DNA from: Chryseobacterium sp. MA9
GTDB taxonomy: Bacteria; Bacteroidota; Bacteroidia; Flavobacteriales; Weeksellaceae
Assembly: GCF_024399315.1 (NCBI RefSeq)
Contig: NZ_CP075170.1
Span: 2,790,001 to 2,854,000, forward strand
Direction of reading: 5' to 3'
Length of the DNA stretch: 64,000 bases
Below the pieces are notes generated by a model that saw nothing but the letters and a program-made list of their open reading frames with translations, did no database searches and was not told the DNA's origin. Made by a program: the position numbers and the translations under genes. Of the stretch, positions 1 through 8,287 are shown in pieces (position 1 is the first letter of the stretch; each line of letters begins with the position of its first letter).

Positions 1-15
1 ATATAAAAGTCGTTA

Positions 16-1593
16 TTAACAAACATTTCTTGCGCTACCTAATAATTGATTTTCATGGGTATTTACAGAATTAGACTTCAATTTGACCGATGATAAATCA
101 CTATTAATATCAAAAACTCCAGTTTCAACTATTGCTTTAGCTAAAGCATCTATTACAGGCACCGAAACACTATTCCCAATTAATTTCATCCACCTTGCCC
201 TATTTTCAGGAAGAAGAAAATCCGAAGGAAACCCTTGAATCAAGCAAGCCTCTTCTTTAGTAATTCTACGATAATTTTTATTCTTAAAAACTTCGTTGAT
301 AAACAAATCTTTGTGTTCATCTTGATTTTTTGCTCGGATAACTTCTGTTGTTACATAATCATTAGTGTCACTAGCCACTAAAGTTGGAAATATATTCGAT
401 GTTGGCAAGAAAATTCGATTAATCCCATATAATCCTGTACTGATCTTGGTATTCTTAAAATCATAACGTACTTCAATAGGAACTAACATCCCTTTTTCAA
501 TCATTAAAGGTATTGTTTTGGATAGAGATATTTTTTTTAATTTTAACTCTCTATTTGTTTTTAAATCATCGACAATGAGAATATTACCTGGACAATTGTT
601 AATTATAACTTTTTCATTTTCAGTTAATTCCAAATCTAAATTTCCATTTATTGAATAAGAATAATTAACTTTTTTGAAAATACCCAAATCCACTAAACTT
701 TCAATTTCATTTTTTTTTATGGATGGATCAAGAGATTGAAAGTGTTTTAATGATAGAGGATTACCATCAAGATTACCATAAGCACTTTTGCGTCTATTTT
801 TCAACAGTAAATAACAAATTGACTTTTGTCTTTCCGTTGTTTCTAAAATATCCCAAGAATGAATTGTCGAATGACCATTTCTTAAGTCATTAAATAAGAA
901 ATAATCATTTAAACCATTACTGGTTGACAAGCTCATAGTTTTTTGTGGTACAATTTCCCCAAATAAATCTTTATATACTTCTTCTTTTTTATCGATAAGC
1001 TGTTCATTGAAATCAGATAAAATAGAAGCTAGTTTTATTTTTTTTTGTAATGGTTTAGGTAGAACAAATTTATTTGCAAATTTCTTATTTTTAAATCCAA
1101 TAATGTAAATTCTTACTCTATTTTGAGGAACACCATAATCAAAAGAATTCAATACATAATAATTCGCATGATAACCAGCCTCTTTTATCCTCTCTAAAAT
1201 ATATTTTAATGCTTCTTTATTTCTTGGATCAACCAAGCCTTTTACATTTTCAAAAATAAAAGCATCTGGCTTCGATTGATGTAGTAAGAAAATCGTATCA
1301 TTCCATAACTGTCCTCTATCGTCATCAAAACCCAAATTTCTTCCAGCTATTGACCAACTTTGACAAGGCACACCAGCAGTTAATAAATTATGCTTTGGTA
1401 GTTGTTTAATCTTCCTGATATCCCCTAAATTATTCTCAATAGGTTCATCTGAATTCCTACAATAAGTTTCAATTGCATCTTTATCTATTTCACTAAAGCC
1501 TAAACATTCACCCCCATTATTATCCAATGCCATTCGAAAACCTCCAATTCCTGAAAATAAATCTATAAAACTAAACTTTATTTCTTTCTTCAT
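16..1593 (-). CDS. DNA (cytosine-5) methyltransferase of a type II R-M system
   Basis: A 525-residue C5-cytosine methyltransferase that should protect host DNA from the endonuclease encoded just upstream. Visible motifs are: motif I DLFSGIGGF (11-19, SAM binding), motif IV PCQSW (76-80, catalytic Cys77), motif VI ENV (115-117), motif VIII QNRVR (157-161) and motif X starting GNSVSVP (473). The roughly 270 residues between motifs VIII and IX are the variable target-recognition region, longer than in small C5 enzymes. The gene starts 4 bp after the endonuclease stop, so the two are almost certainly cotranscribed with the endonuclease first. The family is certain; the recognition sequence cannot be read from the protein. 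Confidence 0.95.
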   Translation of the reverse strand: MKKEIKFSFIDLFSGIGGFRMALDNNGGECLGFSEIDKDAIETYCRNSDEPIENNLGDIRKIKQLPKHNLLTAGVPCQSWSIAGRNLGFDDDRGQLWNDTIFLLHQSKPDAFIFENVKGLVDPRNKEALKYILERIKEAGYHANYYVLNSFDYGVPQNRVRIYIIGFKNKKFANKFVLPKPLQKKIKLASILSDFNEQLIDKKEEVYKDLFGEIVPQKTMSLSTSNGLNDYFLFNDLRNGHSTIHSWDILETTERQKSICYLLLKNRRKSAYGNLDGNPLSLKHFQSLDPSIKKNEIESLVDLGIFKKVNYSYSINGNLDLELTENEKVIINNCPGNILIVDDLKTNRELKLKKISLSKTIPLMIEKGMLVPIEVRYDFKNTKISTGLYGINRIFLPTSNIFPTLVASDTNDYVTTEVIRAKNQDEHKDLFINEVFKNKNYRRITKEEACLIQGFPSDFLLPENRARWMKLIGNSVSVPVIDALAKAIVETGVFDINSDLSSVKLKSNSVNTHENQLLGSARNVC

Positions 1594-1597
1594 AATC

Positions 1598-2431
1598 TTA
1601 TTTCAACAAATTTTGTTCTGACTGTTGAGGTGGTTCTATTTCCAAATAATCACGATAAATTATTTCTTTATAATTACTTCCTAATTTATTTACTTCAGTA
1701 ATAAAAGTTTCATATGTACCATCTCCCCCTATAAGATCCCAAAATTCATTTCCAATTAAAACAGATTCATCTGTATGCATATTAAACCATCTCATTGGAA
1801 ACGCCCATTTATAATCTTCTTTTTTTCCATATGGATTATAGACCAGCGCATAGTAAGCATAATCCACCTGTTTTGGATTCATAGCCAACAGCTTCAATAG
1901 CTTTTCTTTGCTAACTTTAGTCTGGTCACTATTTGGAAGAGGAGCTTTTAATTCAAAAGCATATTTAGTATCTGTCTCGGTATTATGTATGAATATATCA
2001 CAGGTTACACTGACTGGAATTGGATCACCTCCCCCTTGTCTAACATACGCAAGTTCTTTTATCCAATCTGGTTTTGTTTTAGCTACACCTTTTTTATGTT
2101 CTAAGTTATTAAGAACCTCTTGAATTCTCCTTAAACTTTCAGCACCTACTACACCATTAACAGTGTGCCCCATTGAACAATGTCCATGATTTTCATTAGC
2201 AACAACTTGAGCTAGCTTTTCCCAAACTCCTCCAAAAGGAGTTACAAATCTTCTCTCAAAATGAGAACCTTTGAATATTTCATCAGGCACTAATGCTGCA
2301 TAAAGAGGCTTTGCTGCATGATGTGATTCTTTTATAAATGGATCTTTTACAAGCACATTCTGCATTACTTTATCCATCATAGTAGAGACTACTTTTTTAA
2401 TTCCTTCACCAACTCGTTTTTGCTTATCCAT
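1598..2431 (-). CDS. Type II restriction endonuclease, PD-(D/E)xK type, possibly TdeIII-like
   Basis: A 277-residue protein directly upstream of the cytosine methyltransferase. It contains a PD-(D/E)xK-like core: Asp145 in a beta strand (TCDIFIHN) followed by E160-L-K162 (AFELKAP). The segment after ELK, rich in Pro/Asn/Gln and then Lys-Leu-Leu, reminds me of TdeIII-type enzymes, for which GGNCC recognition is reported; this assignment is from memory of the family pattern, not a search. The partner methyltransferase makes a restriction role very likely. No controller (C) gene is visible upstream, so expression control is unclear. Confidence 0.75.
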   Translation of the reverse strand: MDKQKRVGEGIKKVVSTMMDKVMQNVLVKDPFIKESHHAAKPLYAALVPDEIFKGSHFERRFVTPFGGVWEKLAQVVANENHGHCSMGHTVNGVVGAESLRRIQEVLNNLEHKKGVAKTKPDWIKELAYVRQGGGDPIPVSVTCDIFIHNTETDTKYAFELKAPLPNSDQTKVSKEKLLKLLAMNPKQVDYAYYALVYNPYGKKEDYKWAFPMRWFNMHTDESVLIGNEFWDLIGGDGTYETFITEVNKLGSNYKEIIYRDYLEIEPPQQSEQNLLK

Positions 2432-2629
2432 AAATTTTCACGTTAATACATTTGTCTGCGAATTTACAAAATTTACACCTACTATATACTGCAATACTTT
2501 TCCAAATACAGTATATGAACTCAAAAAAATAAATCTATAACAAACCTAATTTGCTTTTATAATAGCCTATCAAAACAATATTACCAAACCCTAATTACCA
2601 ACATAGAAAAGAGGTAATAAATGCAAAAA
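2432..2629. other. Intergenic leader of the R-M operon
   Basis: About 200 bp of AT-rich sequence between the R-M pair and the VirE_N-like gene. It must hold the promoter for the minus-strand endonuclease-methyltransferase unit unless transcription reads through from upstream. I see no convincing TAnnTTTG box with the right placement and no small controller ORF. Confidence 0.4.
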
Positions 2630-3871
2630 TTATTTATTTTCAAATCTATTACGAACCACCCTATAATGGTTTTGTATCGTCTTTCTGTCTCTTCCAGATA
2701 CTTTTATTAGATTAGCTTGGGTAATTTTAGGATATTTTTCAAAATCCCAATTTTCAAGATACCTTAAAAGTTCTTGGCGTGTTTTTTCAACCTTGTCTTT
2801 TGCTAAGATTTGGTTAACCAACTTTTTCTTTTCTGGAGCGGGCATTGTCGGATCTTCAAAATAAAATCTTCTTGTTCTATTTTCCAAAGGTTCTAAAACT
2901 CCTCTCAATTTATAAGCATTATTTAAAATTTCTTCAACCACACCATCACCCAATGGTGTCACAAAATATTGTTTGTTATAGCTTTGTAAATAATGATGTA
3001 ATAATTCGAAAGCCATATGGGGATTGAGTGAAATAAGACACTTCGCAAAACCACTTAAAAACTTATATCTATTCTTTGCTCCAACAGCTTCAAACGGAAC
3101 AAAGCATTGGCAGTATTTGATTTTTTCTTTTCCAAAGTCGAATAATCCGTTTTCATCAAAGCTGATCTGATAATCTTCAGCGATTTCTTCTAAATTATTA
3201 AGCCTTATTTCCCCCCCAGTTCGGTAGTATATATCATTATATCCATCTAACTGGGGGAAAAAATTAGGTTGCAAGTCCACTTTAGCTTCAAGCTCTTTTG
3301 TTTCAAAAGATAATGCTATCGCATCATCATTGCAATGCGCCTGCATATCATAGCTCACAAGCTCTGCTTCCATCAAAATGGTGTCCAAATAATCTTTTTC
3401 TGGCACTCCCACTTTGTTTGCTACCCATTTATAGGCATTTGCCAGTTCTTCTTCAGGTATATTTTCTACTTCCACCAAAATACAACATCCTTTTCCATTA
3501 ATGGTACTCCAAAATGCTTTAACATGGGTAACATCATAGTCAAAATCGTTGCTGTCTTGTATCTCATAATAAAAATATCCACTCAGTAATATGCCATCCT
3601 CATTTTTGTTTGAAACTGGACTCAAGTAATTGAAATTACACACTTCTAATTTGTCACGCAACCTATGTAAGATTGCATCTGAATAGCATTTCCTAAATTC
3701 TTCAATGAATTTTGCAACTTTTCTATCTGGATTCTGGATATAATCACACAATTCTCTTACATCACAGAATTCTGCTATCACTTTTTTATCAGCTAAATTA
3801 TTGTATACTTTAAACATGCTCCTGTTTTTTAACAACAGAAATTCCAACCCTAAAAAAGAAGGAATTCCCAT
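2630..3871 (-). CDS. VirE_N / BT4734-like protein of a mobile element
   Basis: A 413-residue protein resembling the BT4734/BF3469 (VirE N-terminal) family common on Bacteroidota mobile elements. The first half (about 40-175) has the pattern of that domain: a conserved basic stretch, then 'LSGYFYYEIQD', then a strand-rich part ending near FWSTINGKGCCILVEVE. The middle (about 255-300) resembles a PriCT-like helical segment seen in primase-type proteins, and the C-terminus (about 380-405) reads as a helix-turn-helix. Met19 (start at 3817) is an alternative start and may be better, since residues 1-18 look atypical. A replication or DNA-processing role is inferred from family and context only. 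Confidence 0.5.
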   Translation of the reverse strand: MGIPSFLGLEFLLLKNRSMFKVYNNLADKKVIAEFCDVRELCDYIQNPDRKVAKFIEEFRKCYSDAILHRLRDKLEVCNFNYLSPVSNKNEDGILLSGYFYYEIQDSNDFDYDVTHVKAFWSTINGKGCCILVEVENIPEEELANAYKWVANKVGVPEKDYLDTILMEAELVSYDMQAHCNDDAIALSFETKELEAKVDLQPNFFPQLDGYNDIYYRTGGEIRLNNLEEIAEDYQISFDENGLFDFGKEKIKYCQCFVPFEAVGAKNRYKFLSGFAKCLISLNPHMAFELLHHYLQSYNKQYFVTPLGDGVVEEILNNAYKLRGVLEPLENRTRRFYFEDPTMPAPEKKKLVNQILAKDKVEKTRQELLRYLENWDFEKYPKITQANLIKVSGRDRKTIQNHYRVVRNRFENK

Positions 3872-3889
3872 TGTGGATTAATATTTTTA

Positions 3890-4312
3890 TTAATGATCTT
3901 TCCAGTGCTCAAAATTTCCACTCATGCAAGACTCAATAATTTCAAGTTTTTCATATTGTTCTCTAGTCCATTCGTTGAATAGAAAATCACGGAGTTTCTT
4001 TTTAACTTTCTTAAATGTAACTTTAGAATAAGGGCTAATATTTATTGTAGCAACAATCTTATTTTCCCATTCCTCTTCAATACAAATATCAGCCACCACT
4101 TTAGAATCTTTATATACCCATATCTGCTCTTCACAGTCCATTTCAAAATACAAGCCTTTAGCTTCATTCCTTAGTCTTTCTTCCAATTCAAGTTGATAGG
4201 TGACTTGTGCGAGTAATAATTTTTGTTCAAATTTTTTAAAATCAAATGTTTTCATAGTTTTCTTGTTCGTTTTTTCATTTTTAACCTGAGTTTTTTTGTT
4301 GAGATTTTTCAT
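3890..4312 (-). CDS. Hypothetical protein of the integrated element
   Basis: A 140-residue protein that I do not recognise. The first 19 residues are Lys/Asn/Thr rich and Met20 (MKTFDF, start at 4255) is an attractive alternative start. The rest looks like a genuine folded protein: an amphipathic helix (about 25-50), a strand-rich centre (CEEQIWVYKDSKVVADICIE) and a basic helical tail. It lies 18 bp upstream of the VirE_N-like gene on the same strand and probably shares its transcript. No catalytic motif is visible. Confidence 0.55.
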   Translation of the reverse strand: MKNLNKKTQVKNEKTNKKTMKTFDFKKFEQKLLLAQVTYQLELEERLRNEAKGLYFEMDCEEQIWVYKDSKVVADICIEEEWENKIVATINISPYSKVTFKKVKKKLRDFLFNEWTREQYEKLEIIESCMSGNFEHWKDH

Positions 4313-4388
4313 TATAAAATTGTTTATTAAATGTTTTTACTATATTTTGTTTTTTTAAGTTTGGGCTAAAGAGCATATCTTTAATACC

Positions 4389-4688
4389 TTAGTTTACAGG
4401 AGTCAGCGATTTTAAAATCTCGGACTTTTTGAAATAAACTTGTGATCCGAGCATATGGGTTTTTATTTCTCCAGATTTTCTTAATCTCCAAAGTGTTATT
4501 TTGCTTACTCCTAGATATTCAGTAGCTTCTTTAATTGATAAGAGTTCTTCAGTTTTTCTTTCTTCCATAGCATTTATTTTAGCTGTTAAAGTTTCTTCCA
4601 TTTCATAATGAAGTTGTTCTTTTAATTTCTGCATAACTATAAGTAATAGAATTTCAATGTGGCTGTTTTTGTTTTTATTTAAATTCAT
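4389..4688 (-). CDS. Helix-turn-helix DNA-binding protein, excisionase/HTH_17 type
   Basis: A 99-residue protein with a C-terminal MerR/excisionase-type winged helix (about 48-93). The motif LSIKEATEYLGVSKITLWR is the typical helix-turn-helix, followed by the wing and a final YFKKSEI strand-helix. Residues 10-45 form a probable coiled helix. Such small proteins near a tyrosine integrase usually act as directionality factors or regulators. A second HTH_17 protein follows at 4877; the two are related in fold but differ outside the HTH. Confidence 0.75.
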   Translation of the reverse strand: MNLNKNKNSHIEILLLIVMQKLKEQLHYEMEETLTAKINAMEERKTEELLSIKEATEYLGVSKITLWRLRKSGEIKTHMLGSQVYFKKSEILKSLTPVN

Positions 4689-4876
4689 AATGTATTGATT
4701 TTTAATAAATTAAAATTTATTTTATTAAAATTTAGACACGACAATTCCTCCCGTAATATTTATTACGGATATGTTTGCACGTCGAATTTTGTTATTTTAA
4801 ATTATACTAAGCTGAAATTTTATAAGTCTTTTTATATTTTATTTATAAATTTCCACTTGATAGATATTTCTTGTTT
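4689..4876. other. AT-rich spacer between two HTH genes
   Basis: A very AT-rich gap that probably holds the promoter of the 4389-4688 gene. A plus-strand ORF across it is low-complexity (Phe/Ile/Tyr rich) and is not credible as a gene. Confidence 0.4.
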
Positions 4877-5146
4877 TTAATTATTCTTACACGCTAAAAC
4901 TTCTTTTCTATCATAATACACTTTATGCCCGATTTTTCTGGGTATTAAAATCTTTTTCTTATTCCAATTAAAAAGCGTTGAATAGGTAACACCTAAGAGT
5001 TCCATCACTTCTTTTCGGGTGTAAAGTTCTTTTTCATTTTCTGCTTGCTTCCCGAAATTAAGCGCTTCCAATACCTTCATAACTACGTTTTCAATTTCTT
5101 TAATTAATTCGTCTTTTGGTACTTGTACCAGTTGCAATGTGTTCAT
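4877..5146 (-). CDS. Helix-turn-helix DNA-binding protein, excisionase/HTH_17 type
   Basis: An 89-residue protein whose second half (about 40-86) is an HTH_17 domain: LYTRKEVMELLGVTYSTLF, then a basic wing (KKKILIPRKIG) and the terminal YYDRKEVLA pattern. The N-terminal 35 residues are helical. As the HTH gene closest to the integrase it is the best candidate for the element's excisionase, though the sequence cannot separate an excisionase from a transcriptional regulator. Confidence 0.75.
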   Translation of the reverse strand: MNTLQLVQVPKDELIKEIENVVMKVLEALNFGKQAENEKELYTRKEVMELLGVTYSTLFNWNKKKILIPRKIGHKVYYDRKEVLACKNN

Positions 5147-5205
5147 TTTTAAATTGTTTTTATATTAATATTATTTTATACATAATAAATTTTTGGATAT
5201 AAAAA

Positions 5206-5231
5206 AAAGACCCCTTTGTTTAAAGGTCTTT
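5206..5231. terminator. Hairpin between HTH gene and integrase
   Basis: AAAGACC pairs with GGTCTTT around a short AT-rich centre, flanked by A-runs upstream and T-residues downstream. It could terminate transcription in either direction within the 5147-5518 gap. Confidence 0.5.
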
Positions 5232-5340
5232 CAGTTTACCATAATTTATTATATGTTTTATTCTTATTTTCTATACTCTTTTAATTAAAGGGAGTAATTT
5301 TCCCACAGGCAATAAAAATTCATTTATTGTCTTTAAAGCA

Positions 5341-5380
5341 AAAAACCTATGAATGCCAATATAACATTTATAGGTTTTTT
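5341..5380. terminator. Hairpin terminator downstream of the integrase
   Basis: The arms AAAAACCTAT and ATAGGTTTTT close a stem that continues with one mismatch. On the minus strand it lies about 140 bp past the integrase stop and ends in a U-run, so it probably terminates the integrase transcript. The remaining 5147-5518 sequence is AT-rich without an ORF. Confidence 0.6.
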
Positions 5381-5518
5381 CCAATATCTTGACTTTTAAT
5401 TGTCAAAATCATTATTAAAAGCTTTTTTTGGATATTAATTTAATAAAATATTTTTAGCTTTCTAATTAAATCAAGTATCAAAAATCATGCCAAATAATTA
5501 TTTTTTTTATAAAATTAT

Positions 5519-6820
5519 TTAATAACCTAAATTACTGAAAAATTTAGCCGTTGATTTTGCTTTTTCAACATCCGTTTTATTAATATAAGTCAATAATTGT
5601 TTTTCCGTTGTATGTCCAGTAAAATTAAGCAAATAAGCAGTTGGTATTTTTTCATAGAAATTAGAGGCAAAACTTTTACGTCCAATATGCGAAGTTACCA
5701 ACTCATGTTTAGGGAATTCACCAAAAACTTTTCTTGTAACATTCTTTTTACCCTCTCTTTCTATAACCTCTGTCTTTCCGTTATATACTATTTCATCAAT
5801 CTTGGCAATCTCACAAACTTGCTTTATATAGAGGTTAAGATTTACTTCTGATATTTTACGTGGAAATTCTCCATCTCGTTTAGCTAAAATTTCCAAAACT
5901 TTTTTCAATAAAGGAATTTTCATTTTAGCATTAGTTTTTTTCTGTGTAAATTCAATATACATCTGCCCCTCCGTATCCTGTACAATCATTGATGAAGTAA
6001 ATCTTAAATAATCACTAACGCGTTGTGCCGTATAACAGGCTATTAAAAGCCAATCTTTAGCATTATCCAGATAATCGTGAGGCATTTTCGCATTTTCAAT
6101 TTTTTCAAGCTCTTCAAACGTTAAATAAATTGATTTAGGGATATGCTTTGTAGCTTTTTCAACTTCAAATCTCCAACTCATGACATGTTTATGAACATCA
6201 ATATCAAATGATTCTGCAACTTTGCAGACTGTCTTTAAAAATTTTAAATCTCTATAAGTAGTAGAGATACTATACAATTCTTTCTTACAGTAACTTTCAA
6301 AATCAGTTCTGAAATGATTATCTAAATCTTTAAATTTTAAATTCGTAAATGTTTTTTTCTTTGTTTGTTTATGTTCAATATATCGGCTTAACAAATTCTT
6401 TACAACATTAGCCTTCTTAATAGTGGAAATTGAGGCATTTTCATTTTTCTTTATATTTATATATACATCAAAAAAAGAAAGTACTTCATCAGAATATATA
6501 GTCTCTTCATCCAGCTTTACCTTTTGCGGCTCAATAACAGATTCTAGCCAACCTTTTACATCAACCTCTGGATGATCTGATTTAAATTTTGAAATAATAT
6601 CAGCTTCCAATTTTGACAAACGCACATTAATTGTATCAACATCGTTTTCAGCAACTTTTTTAGAAACTGTCTTGCATTTTCCGTCTTTCCAATCTTTTGG
6701 TTTACATGAGAGGTAAGGTATAGGAACTTTCAAGTCGATATTTTTATCTCTAAATCGTAACCAAATTGTACATTCCTTATCTAGGACTTTACTTCTCAAA
6801 TAGTAACTAACTGATGCCAT
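5519..6820 (-). CDS. Tyrosine recombinase (integrase) of the integrated element
   Basis: A 433-residue Bacteroidota-type phage/ICE integrase. An N-terminal arm-binding domain (about 1-95) is followed by a SAM-like core-binding domain (about 105-215) and the catalytic domain (about 230-425). Catalytic residues are visible: Arg267 (TAQRVSDYL), a Lys near 294-295 (beta-hairpin), His378-x-x-Arg381 (HIGRKSF), His403 (FTGHTT) and nucleophile Tyr412. All key residues are present, so the enzyme is probably active. Direct repeats suited to arm binding and a tRNA/tmRNA-like stub lie directly upstream, which places this gene at the right edge of the element. Confidence 0.95.
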   Translation of the reverse strand: MASVSYYLRSKVLDKECTIWLRFRDKNIDLKVPIPYLSCKPKDWKDGKCKTVSKKVAENDVDTINVRLSKLEADIISKFKSDHPEVDVKGWLESVIEPQKVKLDEETIYSDEVLSFFDVYINIKKNENASISTIKKANVVKNLLSRYIEHKQTKKKTFTNLKFKDLDNHFRTDFESYCKKELYSISTTYRDLKFLKTVCKVAESFDIDVHKHVMSWRFEVEKATKHIPKSIYLTFEELEKIENAKMPHDYLDNAKDWLLIACYTAQRVSDYLRFTSSMIVQDTEGQMYIEFTQKKTNAKMKIPLLKKVLEILAKRDGEFPRKISEVNLNLYIKQVCEIAKIDEIVYNGKTEVIEREGKKNVTRKVFGEFPKHELVTSHIGRKSFASNFYEKIPTAYLLNFTGHTTEKQLLTYINKTDVEKAKSTAKFFSNLGY

Positions 6821-6838
6821 AATGTAATGCTTATTTTA

Positions 6839-6862
6839 AAATTGTATCCGAAATTGTATCCG
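6839..6862. repeat. 12-bp tandem direct repeat upstream of integrase
   Basis: AAATTGTATCCG occurs twice without spacing, 18 bp upstream of the integrase start. Direct repeats in this position are typical of integrase arm-type or excisionase binding sites. Confidence 0.6.
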
Positions 6863-6881
6863 AAATTTTTAAATACTATTT

Positions 6882-6961
6882 AATCAAATTAAATCAAATA
6901 TTGATCAAATCACCTAAAATAAAGGCTTTATAACGAATACAAAAGTGAAGCCAAATCAAAT
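6882..6961. repeat. Phased AATCAAAT repeats between integrase and att stub
   Basis: Perfect AATCAAAT copies begin at 6882, 6892 and 6954, with a one-base variant (GATCAAAT) at 6903. The first three are spaced 10-11 bp apart, about one helical turn, suggesting protein binding on one DNA face. Confidence 0.45.
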
Positions 6962-6976
6962 TACATTCAAAAAAGT

Positions 6977-6993
6977 AGTCCCTCCAACTCCAC
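6977..6993 (+). other. Probable attachment-site core: 3' stub of a tRNA or tmRNA
   Basis: The 17-bp AGTCCCTCCAACTCCAC reads as the end of a tRNA-like gene: last bases of the T-loop (AGT), 3' half of the T-stem (CCCTC), 3' acceptor strand (CAACTCC) and discriminator A. No 5' part of a tRNA precedes it; the sequence upstream belongs to the element. This is what remains at the far end when an element integrates into the 3' end of a tRNA or ssrA gene. Bacterial ssrA genes end very similarly (compare CAGCTCCA in E. coli), so ssrA is the favoured but unproven target. Confidence 0.55.
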
Positions 6994-7024
6994 AAAACCC
7001 GCTTAGGTCATCTAAGCGGGTTTT
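6994..7024. terminator. Strong terminator, probably of the interrupted tRNA/tmRNA gene
   Basis: A 13-bp perfect stem (AAAACCCGCTTAG with its complement, loop GTCAT) starts right after the tRNA-like stub. Its position suggests it was the native terminator of the target gene and is now cut off from it by the integrated element. Confidence 0.8.
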
Positions 7025-7181
7025 CATTTTCACATTTATTTCTTATAAATTATGCACTCCAAACATCTAAGCTTAAATACATCAATCAGCAATGCATATA
7101 TTTACACCCATCCTCATTGACAAAGAGAATGTTAGCTCATCCAAACCTATAACTATATTTTTAAACTAATAACACCATTTT

Positions 7182-7637
7182 ATGAAAACTACAAAAAACA
7201 TCTTGTTAATACCATTTTTGGCATTATCATTTTTAACAATAAATTGCTCAGGAAGTGATGACAATTTACCTAACAATGAACCAGAAGTACCAGCCCAAAC
7301 CAAGCATTTCCATCCGCCACTCTGGATACAAGGTGTTTGGCATACTACAAGCACACCTGTTGCACGTTTAAAATTCACTCAAGATGATGTTATTTCATTA
7401 ATTGATAACTCAAGTCTCAATGATCAAATAAATAAATCGAAAACTACAAATTTGATATGGGCAGTTGAACATGAAGGATCATCAAGCACTGGATATGTTT
7501 ATTTAATAACCCATAGACCCAATACCGGCGGTTTATATAGTAACTATGAGTTTAGAGTCAAGAAAGTGAACGACACATTAATGGTAAGATATCCTGATTT
7601 CTCTGCAGCCATTTATTATGTCAAAGAAAAAGAATAA
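7182..7637 (+). CDS. Small hypothetical lipoprotein
   Basis: A 151-residue protein with a lipoprotein signal peptide: basic start, hydrophobic stretch (8-20) and Cys22 followed by SGSDD, the acidic pattern that follows the lipid-modified Cys in many Bacteroidota surface lipoproteins. The mature part contains short beta-strand-like repeats and a GVWHTTS motif typical of small lipocalin-like lipoproteins, but I do not recognise a named family. It is the first chromosomal gene beyond the attachment stub. Confidence 0.7.
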   Translation: MKTTKNILLIPFLALSFLTINCSGSDDNLPNNEPEVPAQTKHFHPPLWIQGVWHTTSTPVARLKFTQDDVISLIDNSSLNDQINKSKTTNLIWAVEHEGSSSTGYVYLITHRPNTGGLYSNYEFRVKKVNDTLMVRYPDFSAAIYYVKEKE

Positions 7638-8013
7638 GTGTTAGGAAAGTATAAATTTATTTCATTTCTGATAAACAACTTTATCATATATTATAAATGA
7701 TGGATTTCCTCTCTCAAAAAAATAGATACCTTTACATTATATAATTTCAATACTCTTACTCACTTTCATTTGCCTAATAAAATTAAGCTTACCCATAGTA
7801 TCTTAACCTTAAAAACTGACAAGTACATTTAAAGTTAAAGTTCAGGCTCTGCATTTATTGTTCAAGTATAAATATAACCTCCTGAAAACTAAAAGACTAA
7901 AGCAGAACAATCTAAAATGAAAGCTTCTGGTCCACAAAAAAGGCTAAAAAAATGTTTTATCGTAAAGAATTTTATATATTTGCACCATCTAACAATTAAA
8001 AAAATAATTTACT
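7638..8013. other. Intergenic region upstream of acpP
   Basis: About 375 bp without an ORF. Its right end holds the acpP promoter and leader. The rest is AT-rich and I see no conserved structure in it. Confidence 0.5.
7975..7982 (+). promoter_or_regulatory. acpP -7 box (TATATTTG)
   Basis: Exact match to the Bacteroidota -7 consensus TAnnTTTG, ending 31 bp before the acpP start. The -33 element is weak. Confidence 0.6.
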
Positions 8014-8253
8014 ATGTCAGACATTGCATCAAGAGTAAAAGCTATCATCGCTGATAAGCTTGACGTTGAAGAAACAGAAGTAACTCCTGAAGCTAGCTTC
8101 ACTAACGATTTAGGAGCTGATTCACTAGATACAGTTGAGTTAATCATGGAATTTGAAAAAGAATTTAACATTCAGATCCCGGATGACCAAGCTGAAAAAA
8201 TTACTACTGTAGGACACGCTATCGCTTACATCGAAGAAGTAGTAAATAAATAA
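8014..8253 (+). CDS. acpP: Acyl carrier protein
   Basis: A 79-residue acidic helical protein that carries growing acyl chains on a phosphopantetheine arm during fatty acid synthesis. The prosthetic-group serine is Ser37 in [10 protein letters not shown]. Length and composition match bacterial AcpP. It is followed 34 bp later by fabF, the usual order, and the pair begins a chain that continues with rnc, an IPExxxVDY-family gene and pyk. Confidence 0.98.
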   Translation: MSDIASRVKAIIADKLDVEETEVTPEASFTNDLGADSLDTVELIMEFEKEFNIQIPDDQAEKITTVGHAIAYIEEVVNK

Positions 8254-8287
8254 TATTCTTCAACAAAAAAGAAATTAAACAAAGTTT

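Noticed and set aside
4695..4880. Plus-strand ORF of 61 codons between the HTH genes
   Set aside because: AT-driven composition (Phe, Tyr, Ile), opposite to the gene direction of the block.
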